Under the pieces are notes generated by a model. The model saw only the letters and a program-made list of their open reading frames with translations. It was not told the DNA's origin and made no database searches. Of a stretch of DNA of 64,000 bases, positions 1 to 8,171 are shown piece after piece. Position 1 is the first letter of the stretch; every line of letters starts with the position of its first letter. The stretch is from an uncultured Acidimicrobiales bacterium (GTDB lineage: Bacteria; Actinomycetota; Acidimicrobiia; Acidimicrobiales; SHLQ01): assembly GCA_937922235.1 (NCBI GenBank), contig CAKZVC010000039.1, forward strand, positions 1-64,000, written 5' to 3'. The translations under genes and the position numbers were made by a program.

Positions 1-85
1 CCTTGCAGGCGCCCTCGGGTTTGATTTCCCAGCCGGTTCCTTCGCGGAAGGTGTCGGCATCGATGGTGAGCGAGTCGATGAGCAT
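1..85 (-). CDS. N-terminal fragment of an unidentified protein
   Basis: An ATG at 85 on the minus strand opens a frame that runs off the window edge without a stop, giving 28 residues (MLIDSLTIDADTF... through TGWEIKPEGACK). The start lies 26 bp beyond the pdxH stop, so it is probably co-transcribed with pdxH. A short N-terminus with a Lys-Pro-Glu-Gly-Ala-Cys stretch reminds me of actinobacterial redoxin-like proteins, but the fragment is too short to name. The reading frame and start are seen; the function is not supported. Confidence 0.5.
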   Translation of the reverse strand, partial: MLIDSLTIDADTFREGTGWEIKPEGACK

Positions 86-111
86 GATCGAGCATCGCAC
101 AGATCTTGTCG

Positions 112-747
112 CTACGGCGAGAGCACCGCTCGATCCCAGGCGCCATCGGCGTTCGAGTATCGCAATCGGTTATGAAGTCGGCTTGGTTGTCCTTGCCAGA
201 ACTCGATGTGCTCGGGGATGACCCGGTAGCCGCCCCAGAAGTCGGGGCGTGGAACATCCTGTCCGTCGAAACGAGCAGTGATCTCATCGAGGCGATCAAG
301 AAGCACTGAACGACTGTCGAGCTCGGTGCTTTGCTCGCTTGCCCATGCGCCGAGTTGGCTCTCACGTGGGCGCTTGGCGAAGTAGGTGTCGGACTCTTCG
401 GCACTGGCTCGCTCAACTGTGCCCTCGACATGCACCTGCCGGTGGAGGCCATGCCAGTGGAACGTCAGCCCGGCTCGCCCGTTGGCATCGAGCGCTTGGC
501 CCTTTGCGGACGTGTAGTTCGTGAAGAAGACGAAGCCTCGCTCGGTCACGCCACGGAGCAAGACCGTGCGGCCTCGAGGTTGACCGTCGGCCGAGACGGT
601 CGAGAGCACCATGGCGTATGGCTCTGGGTCGCCCGACGCCTGAGCGTCGGCGAACCACGCTTCGAACTGCGCAAAGGGGTCGGAGTTCATTGCGTCGAGG
701 TCGATGCCTTCGGCCTCGTAGCTCATTCGTTGGTCGGACAAGTCCAT
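112..747 (-). CDS. pdxH: Pyridoxamine 5'-phosphate oxidase
   Basis: PdxH is the FMN-dependent oxidase that turns pyridoxine or pyridoxamine 5'-phosphate into pyridoxal 5'-phosphate in the cytoplasm. The 211-residue length is normal for the family. The FMN-binding split-barrel motif RGRTVLLRG is near residue 60, VFFTNYTSAKG follows near 75, and the C-terminal substrate-binding end FWQGQPSRLHNRLRY is intact. It is divergent from crcB with only 32 bp between the starts. The next gene on this strand begins 26 bp after its stop. Family assignment is secure. Confidence 0.97.
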   Translation of the reverse strand: MDLSDQRMSYEAEGIDLDAMNSDPFAQFEAWFADAQASGDPEPYAMVLSTVSADGQPRGRTVLLRGVTERGFVFFTNYTSAKGQALDANGRAGLTFHWHGLHRQVHVEGTVERASAEESDTYFAKRPRESQLGAWASEQSTELDSRSVLLDRLDEITARFDGQDVPRPDFWGGYRVIPEHIEFWQGQPSRLHNRLRYSNADGAWDRAVLSP

Positions 748-766
748 TGCGTCAGTCTCGCAGAAC

Positions 767-772
767 TATCGT
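767..772 (+). promoter_or_regulatory. -10 element of a leaderless crcB transcript
   Basis: TATCGT is followed by exactly 7 nt and then the ATG at 780. With transcription starting about 7 nt after the hexamer, the mRNA would begin at or next to the start codon. This supports ATG 780 over longer starts in the same frame. Confidence 0.6.
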
Positions 773-779
773 GACGCTC

Positions 780-1172
780 ATGAGTTCAACCGCTGAGCGC
801 CTTCCGCAACTCGCGCTCGTCGGTGTTGGCGGTGCCGCAGGAGCATTGCTGCGATGGACGATCGCCGAGGCGTGGACGGCAACCGATTTACCGTGGCCAA
901 CGCTTGTCGTCAATGTTGTTGGGTGCGGGTTGCTGGCCCTCTTCACGTCTGACGGCTTCGACCAGAATGCAAACCGGTTGTTGGCGGCTGGGTTCTGCGG
1001 CGGACTGACAACGTTCTCGACCCTCAGCGTCGAAGTGGTTCAGCTACTCGACACCAACCGCCCAGCCACCGCCATTGCGTACATCGCCGCCTCGGTCGCC
1101 CTAGGCCTGGTGGCGTTCACCAGCGTCCGCTCGGTTCGGCCACTTCCCGCTCGGGAGGTCGGCGAGTGGTAG
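780..1172 (+). CDS. crcB: Fluoride exporter CrcB/Fluc, first subunit
   Basis: Small four-helix membrane protein that exports fluoride as a dimer. The family signatures are visible: VVNVVGC near residue 45 and the GGLTTFSTLSVE stretch in the third helix, which lines the fluoride pore. At 130 residues it has the usual length. The start is set by the -10 hexamer 7 nt upstream. Its stop overlaps the start of a second crcB by 7 bp, so the two are translated together; Actinobacteria and Firmicutes often have such tandem pairs forming antiparallel heterodimers. Confidence 0.93.
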   Translation: MSSTAERLPQLALVGVGGAAGALLRWTIAEAWTATDLPWPTLVVNVVGCGLLALFTSDGFDQNANRLLAAGFCGGLTTFSTLSVEVVQLLDTNRPATAIAYIAASVALGLVAFTSVRSVRPLPAREVGEW

Positions 1173-1504
1173 TGCTGGGTGTCGCCGCAGCAGCAGCTGT
1201 TGGCGCAATCCTCCGTGCCCTCATCACGAACCTCGACGGTGACTTCCGGCGCCAACTCGACGGCACCCTCTTCGTCAACATCGGCGGCTCGTTCTTACTC
1301 GGCCTGCTGGCAAGCTCGGATGCGTCGACGAACATGCTTGCGATGATCGGCGTCGGTGGCCTCGGGGCGCTCACCACCTTTTCGACTTACATCTCTCAGA
1401 TCGAGTGCATCAACCGAGAGGGCAAGACCAGCGACGCGGTGCTGTACTGCATTGCCTCGCTCGTGCTCGGTATCGGTGCGGCCTACATCGGTTGGATTCT
1501 GTGA
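1166..1504 (+). CDS. crcB: Fluoride exporter CrcB/Fluc, second subunit
   Basis: Second half of the fluoride exporter pair, 112 residues, starting with GTG inside the end of the first crcB gene. It carries FVNIGGSFLLG and LGALTTFSTYISQ, matching the asparagine and TTFST pore motifs of the partner. Two separate genes with an overlap point to a heterodimer with opposite subunit orientations rather than a homodimer. No fluoride riboswitch is possible upstream because the preceding space to pdxH is only 32 bp. Confidence 0.92.
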   Translation: MVVLGVAAAAAVGAILRALITNLDGDFRRQLDGTLFVNIGGSFLLGLLASSDASTNMLAMIGVGGLGALTTFSTYISQIECINREGKTSDAVLYCIASLVLGIGAAYIGWIL

Positions 1505-1544
1505 CCCCCTTGTTGACATCACCCGTCAGGAGCAGAATGAAGTT

Positions 1545-2639
1545 GTGACGGCGAACCGAGCGACGACCAACGAGAACCTCATCACTCTGCTCGGAGGAAC
1601 ATGGCTAACTCTTGGTCTCTTTATCGATGGCTATGCCCATGCAAACATCATCGATACTGCGACAGAAGATTTCTTCACCCCGTGGCACGGCATTTTCTAT
1701 AGCGGCTTCATGTTCACGGCTGGCTGGATCTCGTGGTTGATGTATCGACGACGCCAACCAGGCCCGTTGCGAGCGTGGATCCCTGAAGGCTATGGGTGGG
1801 CGGTGGTCGGCCTAATCGTGTTTGCGATCGGCGGTGTCGGAGACATGATCTGGCACACGATCTTCGGAGTCGAAGTTGGCATCGACGCTCTGCTCTCGCC
1901 CACGCACCTTCTGCTCCTCTTTGGTCTCATCGTTCTTCTCGCCGCTCCCATGCGGGCCACTATCGGAACGGACGGGCCGGTGTGGATCGCCGTCGCATCG
2001 ATGACAAGCCTGGTCCTTCTTGCCTCGTTCTTCACGACCTTCGCTCACCCGCTGAGTAACACCTGGACATTCGGCTTGCCCGCTCGCAACGACGACATCT
2101 GGGCCGCATGGACTGTGGCGGGGATCATCGTGTCGACGTTGATCATGGGCGCCTCGGCGCTCTATCTCCTTCAGCGATTCGACAAGCTTCCGTTTGGCTT
2201 TCTTACCGTGATGTGGGCGGTGCCTGCCGTCGGCGAGGCCTACTCGCTTGGCAGCACGCCTGGAGCTGCCATTGTTGGCGGTGTGGTTGGCGGGCTCGTC
2301 GCTGATGGGCTGTTCGCTGCGACATCGACGCGACCGTTGCGGCAGCGAGCGGGCCTGGCGTTGAGCGGAGGAATTGTGGCCTTGTGGAGCGCATGGACGG
2401 TCGCCGGATATCTCTGGGGCCCAAACGGCTTCGAGCTCGAAACAGAGATCTGGTCAGGACAGATAGCGCTCTCGGGACTCGTCATGGTTGCGCTCACGAT
2501 GCTCGCCTTCCCGACTTCGACCGACACGCTCAGCGAATCGTCGACGTCGACCGTGCGTGAGCAACACGACTCCGACTCGCCAGACACATCTGTCACATCA
2601 GGCCCGCCCGCAGCGCACAGTGCCGGGCCTGCCCGCTAA
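1545..2639 (+). CDS. Multi-pass membrane protein of unknown function
   Basis: A 364-residue protein with about nine hydrophobic segments and no domain I can name. It starts with WLTLGLFIDGYAHAN and has a conserved-looking FFTPWHGIFYSGF segment near residue 50, with His residues in IWHTIFG, PTHLLLL and FAHPLSN that sit in or near membrane segments and could bind a metal. The tail after residue 325 is polar and Ser/Thr-rich. GTG 1545 is preferred: AGGAG lies 12 nt upstream, and longer in-frame starts would overlap the second crcB gene. It is followed by guaB after 9 bp. Confidence 0.7.
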   Translation: MTANRATTNENLITLLGGTWLTLGLFIDGYAHANIIDTATEDFFTPWHGIFYSGFMFTAGWISWLMYRRRQPGPLRAWIPEGYGWAVVGLIVFAIGGVGDMIWHTIFGVEVGIDALLSPTHLLLLFGLIVLLAAPMRATIGTDGPVWIAVASMTSLVLLASFFTTFAHPLSNTWTFGLPARNDDIWAAWTVAGIIVSTLIMGASALYLLQRFDKLPFGFLTVMWAVPAVGEAYSLGSTPGAAIVGGVVGGLVADGLFAATSTRPLRQRAGLALSGGIVALWSAWTVAGYLWGPNGFELETEIWSGQIALSGLVMVALTMLAFPTSTDTLSESSTSTVREQHDSDSPDTSVTSGPPAAHSAGPAR

Positions 2640-2642
2640 CGT
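2637..2642 (+). promoter_or_regulatory. -10 element of a leaderless guaB transcript
   Basis: TAACGT stands 6 nt before the guaB ATG at 2649, and no Shine-Dalgarno sequence is present. The first three bases of the hexamer are also the TAA stop codon of the upstream membrane protein gene. Confidence 0.6.
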
Positions 2643-2648
2643 GCATTC

Positions 2649-4124
2649 ATGGCAGCCTCAAGTGACCATTTCGATCCGAACAAGGCCCTCTTCGCCGGAA
2701 GCCAGGCGCTGACCTTCGACGACGTGCTCGTCGTCCCGGGGTACAGCGAGGTGTTGCCCGACAACGTCGACACCACCACGCAGCTCGGAAGCATCGAGTT
2801 GAAGGTCCCGCTCATGTCGGCTGCCATGGACACGGTCACCGAAGCTCCGCTCGCCGTTTCGATGGCACGTGAGGGCGGCATCGGCATCCTGCATCGCAAC
2901 CTGTCTCCCGAGGAGCAGGCCGAACAGGTCGATCTGGTGAAGCGGTCGCAGGCGGGCATGATCTCGAATCCGATCTCGCTCACGCCTGACTCGTCGCTCG
3001 ACGATGCCGAAGCCTTGATGGCTCGCCACAAAATCAGCGGCGTTCCGATCTGTGAAGACAGCGGCCGCCTCGTCGGCATCCTCACCAACCGCGACATTCG
3101 CTTCTGCACCCCTGACGAGTACCACAAGCCCGTCACGCAGTTCATGACCAGCGACAACCTGGTCACCGCCCCGACCGGCACCACACTCGAAGAAGCCAAG
3201 GCGATCCTCCACAAGCACCGTATCGAGAAGCTTCCGCTCATCGACGACAACGGGCTCCTCGCGGGCCTCATCACCGTCAAGGACATCGATAAGCGGATCG
3301 AGAAGCCAAACGCCAGCCTCGACGCCTCTGGACGCCTACGCGTTGGCGCTGCGGTTGGCGTTACCGACACTGCCGAGCGCACCGAGCTCCTCGCTGCTGC
3401 TGGTGTCGACATGCTCGTCATCGACACCGCTCATGGCCACACCGCCGGTGTCATCAACGCAGTCCAAACAATCAAGAAGGGTTGGCCCGAGATCGTCGTC
3501 GTTGGCGGCAACGTCGTCACTCGTGAAGGCGTCGACGCACTCGTCGAGGCCGGAGCCGATGTCGTCAAGGTCGGCGTGGGCGCAGGTTCGATCTGCACCA
3601 CCCGCATCGTCGCTGGCGCCGGCATGCCACAGATGAGCGCCATCTACGAATGCGCCGAAGCTGCCAAGGCTCACGGCATTCCCGTTATCGCCGACGGCGG
3701 GGTCGTCACGTCTGGCGACATCGTCAAGTGCTTCGCCGGTGGAGCGCACGCCGTCATGGTCGGCAACTTGCTTGCAGGAACCGACGAGGCACCAGGTGAG
3801 CTCGAGCTCGTCGACGGCGCTATGTGGAAGACCTACCGGGGTATGGGCTCAGCAGGCGCAATGCGGGGCCGCGCCGCCGACCGTTACGGCTCGGGCCAGG
3901 CACCTGGCAAGCACGTTGCCGAGGGTGTCGAAGCTCGCGTACGCTACGCCGGTTCGATCTCTGACCTCATCGGCCAGATGGCTGGCGGCCTCCGCTCAGG
4001 CATGGGCTACGCCGGAGCCGGCGACATCACCCAGCTCCGCACCCGCAGCCGCCTCGTCCGGATCACCCAGTCGGGTCTGCGCGAAAGCCACCCGCACGAC
4101 GTTGCGGTCATGCGCGACGAGTAA
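2649..4124 (+). CDS. guaB: Inosine-5'-monophosphate dehydrogenase
   Basis: GuaB oxidises IMP to XMP with NAD+, the committed step of guanine nucleotide synthesis. At 491 residues it is full length. The N-terminal barrel starts with [12 protein letters not shown]; two CBS domains (about residues 100-215) interrupt the barrel; the catalytic loop GSICTTR carries the active-site cysteine near residue 318; the flap region [16 protein letters not shown] and the end [18 protein letters not shown] are typical. The stop codon overlaps the next start (TAATG), so the acetyltransferase is coupled to it. Confidence 0.98.
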   Translation: MAASSDHFDPNKALFAGSQALTFDDVLVVPGYSEVLPDNVDTTTQLGSIELKVPLMSAAMDTVTEAPLAVSMAREGGIGILHRNLSPEEQAEQVDLVKRSQAGMISNPISLTPDSSLDDAEALMARHKISGVPICEDSGRLVGILTNRDIRFCTPDEYHKPVTQFMTSDNLVTAPTGTTLEEAKAILHKHRIEKLPLIDDNGLLAGLITVKDIDKRIEKPNASLDASGRLRVGAAVGVTDTAERTELLAAAGVDMLVIDTAHGHTAGVINAVQTIKKGWPEIVVVGGNVVTREGVDALVEAGADVVKVGVGAGSICTTRIVAGAGMPQMSAIYECAEAAKAHGIPVIADGGVVTSGDIVKCFAGGAHAVMVGNLLAGTDEAPGELELVDGAMWKTYRGMGSAGAMRGRAADRYGSGQAPGKHVAEGVEARVRYAGSISDLIGQMAGGLRSGMGYAGAGDITQLRTRSRLVRITQSGLRESHPHDVAVMRDE

Positions 4125-4540
4125 TGCGCTTTCGGCGAGTCAGGGCTAGCGACACTGACGCTGTCCTTGCACTCTGGGATGCCTGCGGCCTCAGCCGGGG
4201 CGAAGCCATCGATCGTCGCGAGATCGCCGAACGGCTCAAGGAAGACGACGGGCTGTTTCGTTGCGTGGAGGCCGACGGATCGATCGTCGGCACCGTCATG
4301 GGCTGCTACGACAACCATCGAGGCATGGTAAAGCGGATGGCAGTCGAACCAAGCGCGCAATCCAAGGGCATCGGCACCCAGCTGGTCGCCGATCTAGAAG
4401 CGGCGTTCCTCGAAGCTGGCATCACTGAGCTCCGAATGGCCGTCTGGGCAGACAACACCAGAGGCGGCCAGTTCTGGGAAGCCCAGGGCTATTCCGAACT
4501 CGAAGACATCCGCTACTTCACCAAGTCACTCGAGCCCTGA
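4124..4540 (+). CDS. GNAT family N-acetyltransferase
   Basis: A 138-residue single-domain GNAT protein. The acetyl-CoA pyrophosphate-binding loop is seen as SAQSKGIGTQLVADLE near residue 80 (Q-x-x-G-x-G-x), preceded by the beta-4 strand MVKRMAVEP. The C-terminal FWEAQGYSELEDIRYFTKSLE is typical of small-molecule or peptide acetyltransferases resembling YpeA. Its ATG shares one base with the guaB stop, so translation is probably coupled. The substrate is unknown. Confidence 0.88.
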   Translation: MRFRRVRASDTDAVLALWDACGLSRGEAIDRREIAERLKEDDGLFRCVEADGSIVGTVMGCYDNHRGMVKRMAVEPSAQSKGIGTQLVADLEAAFLEAGITELRMAVWADNTRGGQFWEAQGYSELEDIRYFTKSLEP

Positions 4541-4565
4541 ATCCGGACACGATCGGGTTCGTGCT

Positions 4566-5249
4566 CTAGTCGCTTGCCACCGCGGAAAGCACAACGATCC
4601 GCCCAAGCTCTACGTTCTGGAGAAGGAACGCTTCGTACCAGTACGTGTGGTAGCCGGGAAGTCCGACGTCGCTGTTGTAGTGATACGCGCTCGTTGACGA
4701 TGGCGGCATCAGTCGATCACTACTGTCCATGAATGAAGGCAGGAGTTGATCGTTCAGCCGCGCACGACGCTCGGGAGTGAACTGTGTGCCGAAGTCCCCT
4801 TCGCGATTTAGCTGCTCAGCGAATGCGCTCTTTGCCACTGCGAGGTCAACCTGGGTCAATGTCGCAAGGTGTGGCTTGGAGTTGGGATACATCGACGCCA
4901 TCACCTCGTTCAGCGGTAGATCGACGCCCGAGTAAGCCCGGCCAGCGACAGCGATCGTCACTTGATAGTCCTGGCCATGTACGACTCGTTCAAGCTCGGA
5001 GCAGATCGATTGGAGGCGAACAAGCTCGGGGTCAGCAATCTCGGTCAGCTGGGCAAGAATCGCTTGGGACAGTTCGGGCCTTGCCGGTGGCTCTTGCCGA
5101 ACAGGTTGAAGCTCCTCCGAGCGACCATCGACATACGCTTTGCCCTCAGCCAAGCCATGGCCGGTCGCCCTCCGGTACTCACGAATGGCACCGAGCGTCA
5201 TTCCAGCAAGGATGAGCTGATCAATTTGTTCCCGCTGCCCGTCATTCAC
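4566..5249 (-). CDS. Hypothetical protein with L7/L12-like N-terminal motif
   Basis: A 227-residue protein I do not recognise as a whole. Residues 5-40 (QIDQLILAGMTLGAIREYRR, then ATGHGLAEGKAYVD) resemble the helix pair of the ribosomal protein L7/L12 C-terminal domain, which recurs in uncharacterised actinobacterial proteins. The rest is soluble, without a signal peptide, and ends in a hydrophobic strand (RIVVLSAVASD). It is convergent with the upstream acetyltransferase and divergent from serS. A perfect palindrome lies in the shared upstream region. Function unknown. Confidence 0.65.
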   Translation of the reverse strand: MNDGQREQIDQLILAGMTLGAIREYRRATGHGLAEGKAYVDGRSEELQPVRQEPPARPELSQAILAQLTEIADPELVRLQSICSELERVVHGQDYQVTIAVAGRAYSGVDLPLNEVMASMYPNSKPHLATLTQVDLAVAKSAFAEQLNREGDFGTQFTPERRARLNDQLLPSFMDSSDRLMPPSSTSAYHYNSDVGLPGYHTYWYEAFLLQNVELGRIVVLSAVASD

Positions 5250-5326
5250 TTGGCCGACTGTAACGCAGCGAGCTATGCATCGAGACCCAATGCTCTGCTC
5301 CGAGGCATACCGGTTACACGCAAGAG

Positions 5327-5373
5327 ATTTGTACAGACTTTCAGACCGTAGTGGTCGGAAAGTCTGTACAAAT
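5327..5373. repeat. Perfect long palindrome with inner GACC/GGTC stem
   Basis: Arms at 5327-5342 and 5358-5373 are perfect 16-nt inverted repeats beginning ATTTGTACAG. Between them A-GACC-gtagt-GGTC-G adds an inner stem. There is no T-tract, and the element lies in a divergent intergenic region, so it is not an ordinary terminator. It matches the architecture of the hairpin at 62048-62092. Confidence 0.85.
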
Positions 5374-5424
5374 CCTGGAGTTCATGCGGTGCGATCAAAC
5401 TCGGCGAGCGAGTCGCTGACGGCT

Positions 5425-5430
5425 TAGGCT
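5425..5430 (+). promoter_or_regulatory. -10 element of a leaderless serS transcript
   Basis: TAGGCT precedes the GTG start at 5438 by 7 nt, with no ribosome-binding site between, consistent with transcription starting at the GTG. Confidence 0.6.
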
Positions 5431-5437
5431 ATTTGTC

Positions 5438-6685
5438 GTGATTAACCTGCGAAATCTCGACGACCAGGCCTACCGCGATGGCGCCATTTTGAAGGGCGCT
5501 ACCGCGGAACAACTCGACGCACTTGCCGAGGCTGAGGCCTCCCGTAAGTCACTCATGACCGAGGTTGAAGAGCTCCGGGGCCAGTCGAACGCGGTCTCGA
5601 AGGAGATCGGCAAGGCGTCGCCTGAGGAGCGCCCAGCCAAGATCGAAGCAGCGAACGAGCTAAAGCAAGGCCTGAAGGTCAAAGAAGCCGAGCTCACCGA
5701 GCTCCAGGCATCGGTCGACGCCATGGTGCTGCAGGTACCGAATCCAGCGCACAGCTCGGTGCCTGGCGGTGGCGAGGAAGACTTCGAGCTCGTCGTCACC
5801 GTTGGCGACCAGATTCCAGCTCCGGCGATGGACCACGGCGAATTCGGCGCAGCCATGGGCTGGGTCAACACCGAGAAGGGCGCCGAGGTCAGCGGATCAC
5901 GCTTTGCCTACATCCAGCGCGAGGCCGTACTGCTCGAGTTCGCGCTCGTGCAGTGGGTCATGCAGAAGCTCGTACTTCGCGGGTTCATCCCGACCGTGCC
6001 ACCAGTGCTGGTTCGCGAGCAGATGATGATCGATGCGGGCTTCTTCCCAACCGACGAGAACCAGGTCTACAACGTCACCGAAGACGAGCTCTACCTGGTT
6101 GGCACCTCCGAAGTTCCACTCGCTGGCCTGCACCGAGGCGATCGTCTCGACCTCGCCGACCTTCCGTTGCGCTATGCCGGGTTCTCGTCATGCTTCCGCC
6201 GCGAAGCCGGCACCTATGGCAAAGACACCACCGGCATCTTCCGCGTGCACCAGTTCGACAAGGTTGAGATGTTCATCTGGAGCGATCCGACGAAGTCGTG
6301 GGACGAGCACGAACTGCTCCTCGAGATCGAACGCGAAATCCTCGACGAGCTCGGCCTCCCCTACCGGGTCATCAACGTCGCCGCCGGTGACCTCGGCAAC
6401 CCAGCTGCCAAGAAATACGACTGCGAAGTGTGGTTGCCTTCCGAAGGTGCCTACCGCGAGCTCACCTCGTGCTCGAACTACACCGACTACTCAGCACGCC
6501 GGCTCGGCACCCGGGCCAAGGGAGAGTCGGGTTCCGACTTCGTGCACACGCTCAACGGCACCGCCTGCGCGGTTGGCCGCATGCTGCTTTTCCTCATGGA
6601 GCACTACCAACAGGCCGATGGCTCGTTTGCCGTGCCCGATGTGCTGCAGCCATTCACCGGGTTCGCTACGGTCAACGCTCCGTAG
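5438..6685 (+). CDS. serS: Serine--tRNA ligase
   Basis: SerS charges tRNA-Ser with serine (and tRNA-Sec where present). At 415 residues it is full length: an N-terminal two-helix coiled-coil arm (about residues 25-105) that holds the tRNA, then a class II catalytic core with motif 2 SSCFRREAGTYGKDTTGIFR near 245 and motif 3 NGTACAVGRMLLFLMEHYQ near 370. The start is GTG with a -10 hexamer 7 nt upstream. Cognate tRNA-Ser(GGA) is also in this window at 47159. Confidence 0.98.
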   Translation: MINLRNLDDQAYRDGAILKGATAEQLDALAEAEASRKSLMTEVEELRGQSNAVSKEIGKASPEERPAKIEAANELKQGLKVKEAELTELQASVDAMVLQVPNPAHSSVPGGGEEDFELVVTVGDQIPAPAMDHGEFGAAMGWVNTEKGAEVSGSRFAYIQREAVLLEFALVQWVMQKLVLRGFIPTVPPVLVREQMMIDAGFFPTDENQVYNVTEDELYLVGTSEVPLAGLHRGDRLDLADLPLRYAGFSSCFRREAGTYGKDTTGIFRVHQFDKVEMFIWSDPTKSWDEHELLLEIEREILDELGLPYRVINVAAGDLGNPAAKKYDCEVWLPSEGAYRELTSCSNYTDYSARRLGTRAKGESGSDFVHTLNGTACAVGRMLLFLMEHYQQADGSFAVPDVLQPFTGFATVNAP

Positions 6686-6697
6686 GTTCGTCGCTCG

Positions 6698-7336
6698 ATG
6701 GACAACACCGGAGGCATGACCTTCACCGACCTGCTCGCGCAGCCCGGCGTCCACGAAGAGCTCGAACTCCGCACCACGTTTGGCTTCCTGGCGTTTCACG
6801 GTGGGCCGGTTGAACGGGTGACGTCGCTCATTGCCCGTCGAGCAGCTGAAGCCGCGGGAGCGAGCTTCTACTCGATTGATCAGCCTCCCGAACGACCGCT
6901 GCACATCCCCTCGACTCGCTTCCGGCCAGAAGAGAGCGAGAGGTTCGCTTCGGTTCTCGAACACTGCGACGTTGTCTGCACAGTGCACGGCTACGGGCGA
7001 GAGATGGACAAGCAACACCTGCTGCTCGGTGGCCAGAACCGCGAGCTAGCGAGCGCGCTTGGTGCACAGCTCAGCGAACGATTGCCCGACAAGTACAAGG
7101 TCATCACCGAGCTGGAGGAGATCCCCAAAGAGCTCCGTGGTGTCCACTCCCGGAATCCGGTGAACCTTCCCCGCCAGCAAGGCGTACAGCTCGAAATCCC
7201 GCCTGGTATTCGCTGGAACTGGGATGCCCGCAGCTGGGCCGACGCCGACGGGCTCGAACCAACCGAGCTCGTACTGTCCGTGATCGACGCGCTTGCGGCA
7301 ACAGCGCAGAACTGGACTGGGGAGAACACCCCCTAA
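6698..7336 (+). CDS. Poly-gamma-glutamate hydrolase family protein
   Basis: A 212-residue cytosolic protein with the look of the phage-derived poly-gamma-glutamate hydrolase fold (zinc-dependent, carboxypeptidase-like). Likely zinc and active-site motifs in order: FLAFHGGPVE near residue 30, PLHIPSTRF near 67, VVCTVHGYGRE near 88, GGQNRELASAL near 105 and GVQLEIPPGIRW near 165. No signal peptide is present, so it acts inside the cell. A TAGGTT that starts with the serS stop codon lies 9 nt before the ATG. The true substrate in this organism is unknown. Confidence 0.72.
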   Translation: MDNTGGMTFTDLLAQPGVHEELELRTTFGFLAFHGGPVERVTSLIARRAAEAAGASFYSIDQPPERPLHIPSTRFRPEESERFASVLEHCDVVCTVHGYGREMDKQHLLLGGQNRELASALGAQLSERLPDKYKVITELEEIPKELRGVHSRNPVNLPRQQGVQLEIPPGIRWNWDARSWADADGLEPTELVLSVIDALAATAQNWTGENTP

Positions 7337-7368
7337 AGCGGTTCTCTTCGAGCGTCGATATTTGGGGC

Positions 7369-7740
7369 ATGCTCATCCCAAACGTCCACGACCGGAACAA
7401 CGCCCGCGCAGCGCGCTCGGCAGTGCGTCATGCGTCGAACGAGACGATCATTGTCCGTCGACAAAACAACCGTGAGCTGGCCACGATCGACGATCGAATC
7501 GATCGGCTCGCGTTGCTATGCGAGACCATGTGGGAACTGCTGTCGGAGAACACCGATCTGACCGAGGCCGACCTTCAGGCCCGATTCATCGAAATCGACG
7601 AACGAGATGGGCGTCAGAACTTTCGCCGCCAGCGCACCGCGCACGACTGCGAATGCGGTGCGAAGGTTCCGCCGGTTCGGGTCACGTGCCAGTTCTGTGG
7701 GGCGCCATCGAACCCCGGCACGCTTTTTGATCTGATCTAG
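7369..7740 (+). CDS. Small zinc-ribbon protein of unknown function
   Basis: A 123-residue soluble protein. The N-terminal half is polar and helical (IDDRIDRLALLCETMWELL); the C-terminal 35 residues contain DCECGAKV and TCQFCGAPS, two closely spaced Cys pairs that should fold as a zinc ribbon. Such proteins occur beside housekeeping genes in Actinobacteria without an assigned role. Its TAG stop overlaps, on the opposite strand, the TAG of the convergent DUF983 gene. Confidence 0.7.
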   Translation: MLIPNVHDRNNARAARSAVRHASNETIIVRRQNNRELATIDDRIDRLALLCETMWELLSENTDLTEADLQARFIEIDERDGRQNFRRQRTAHDCECGAKVPPVRVTCQFCGAPSNPGTLFDLI

Positions 7741-8171
7741 ACCGCGTCGGCGTCGTACTCGCTTGGATCAAAGCGAGGGTCGACCTCTCCTGGTTCGAGC
7801 GGAATCATGACCAGGTCGATCGCACTCCACAACGTCTTGGAGATGGGGAAGAACGCCGCGCTCAATGCAATGACAAAGATCGCGTTGCCGATCAACAGTC
7901 GGCCTACTGGAATGTCCGGTTGTGTAAGCGCCACGCTCGCCACCATGACAATCAGCATGGCGCCAAAGGTCACGATCGTGTTGATGCCCACCGCCCCAAT
8001 GAAATGCCCTTCCTTGCGCTCGATGGCAAAGTCGCATCGGCTGCATCGCGGACCGTCGAGCTTCCACGGGGCGGTGATACGGAATTTTCCGCACACCGCA
8101 CAGCGACCGGTTGCTCCCCAGAAAAATCGCTTGAGTTTCGACGGAGGGTTGACCGACGGGGTGGCGCTCAA
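7737..8171 (-). CDS. DUF983 membrane protein with zinc ribbon
   Basis: A 144-residue protein with a zinc ribbon (GRCAVCGKF and PRCSRCDF, residues 20-48) followed by two membrane segments near 60-82 and 90-112. This is the layout of the DUF983 family, often encoded near cytochrome c oxidase genes, where a role in oxidase assembly is suspected but not shown. The start appears to be TTG at 8171, overlapping the ctaG stop, so it is the last gene of the oxidase run. Confidence 0.85.
   Translation of the reverse strand: MSATPSVNPPSKLKRFFWGATGRCAVCGKFRITAPWKLDGPRCSRCDFAIERKEGHFIGAVGINTIVTFGAMLIVMVASVALTQPDIPVGRLLIGNAIFVIALSAAFFPISKTLWSAIDLVMIPLEPGEVDPRFDPSEYDADAV

Noticed and set aside
748-779. Fluoride riboswitch before crcB
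   Set aside because: Only 32 bp separate pdxH and crcB and the promoter hexamer places the transcript start at the ATG.
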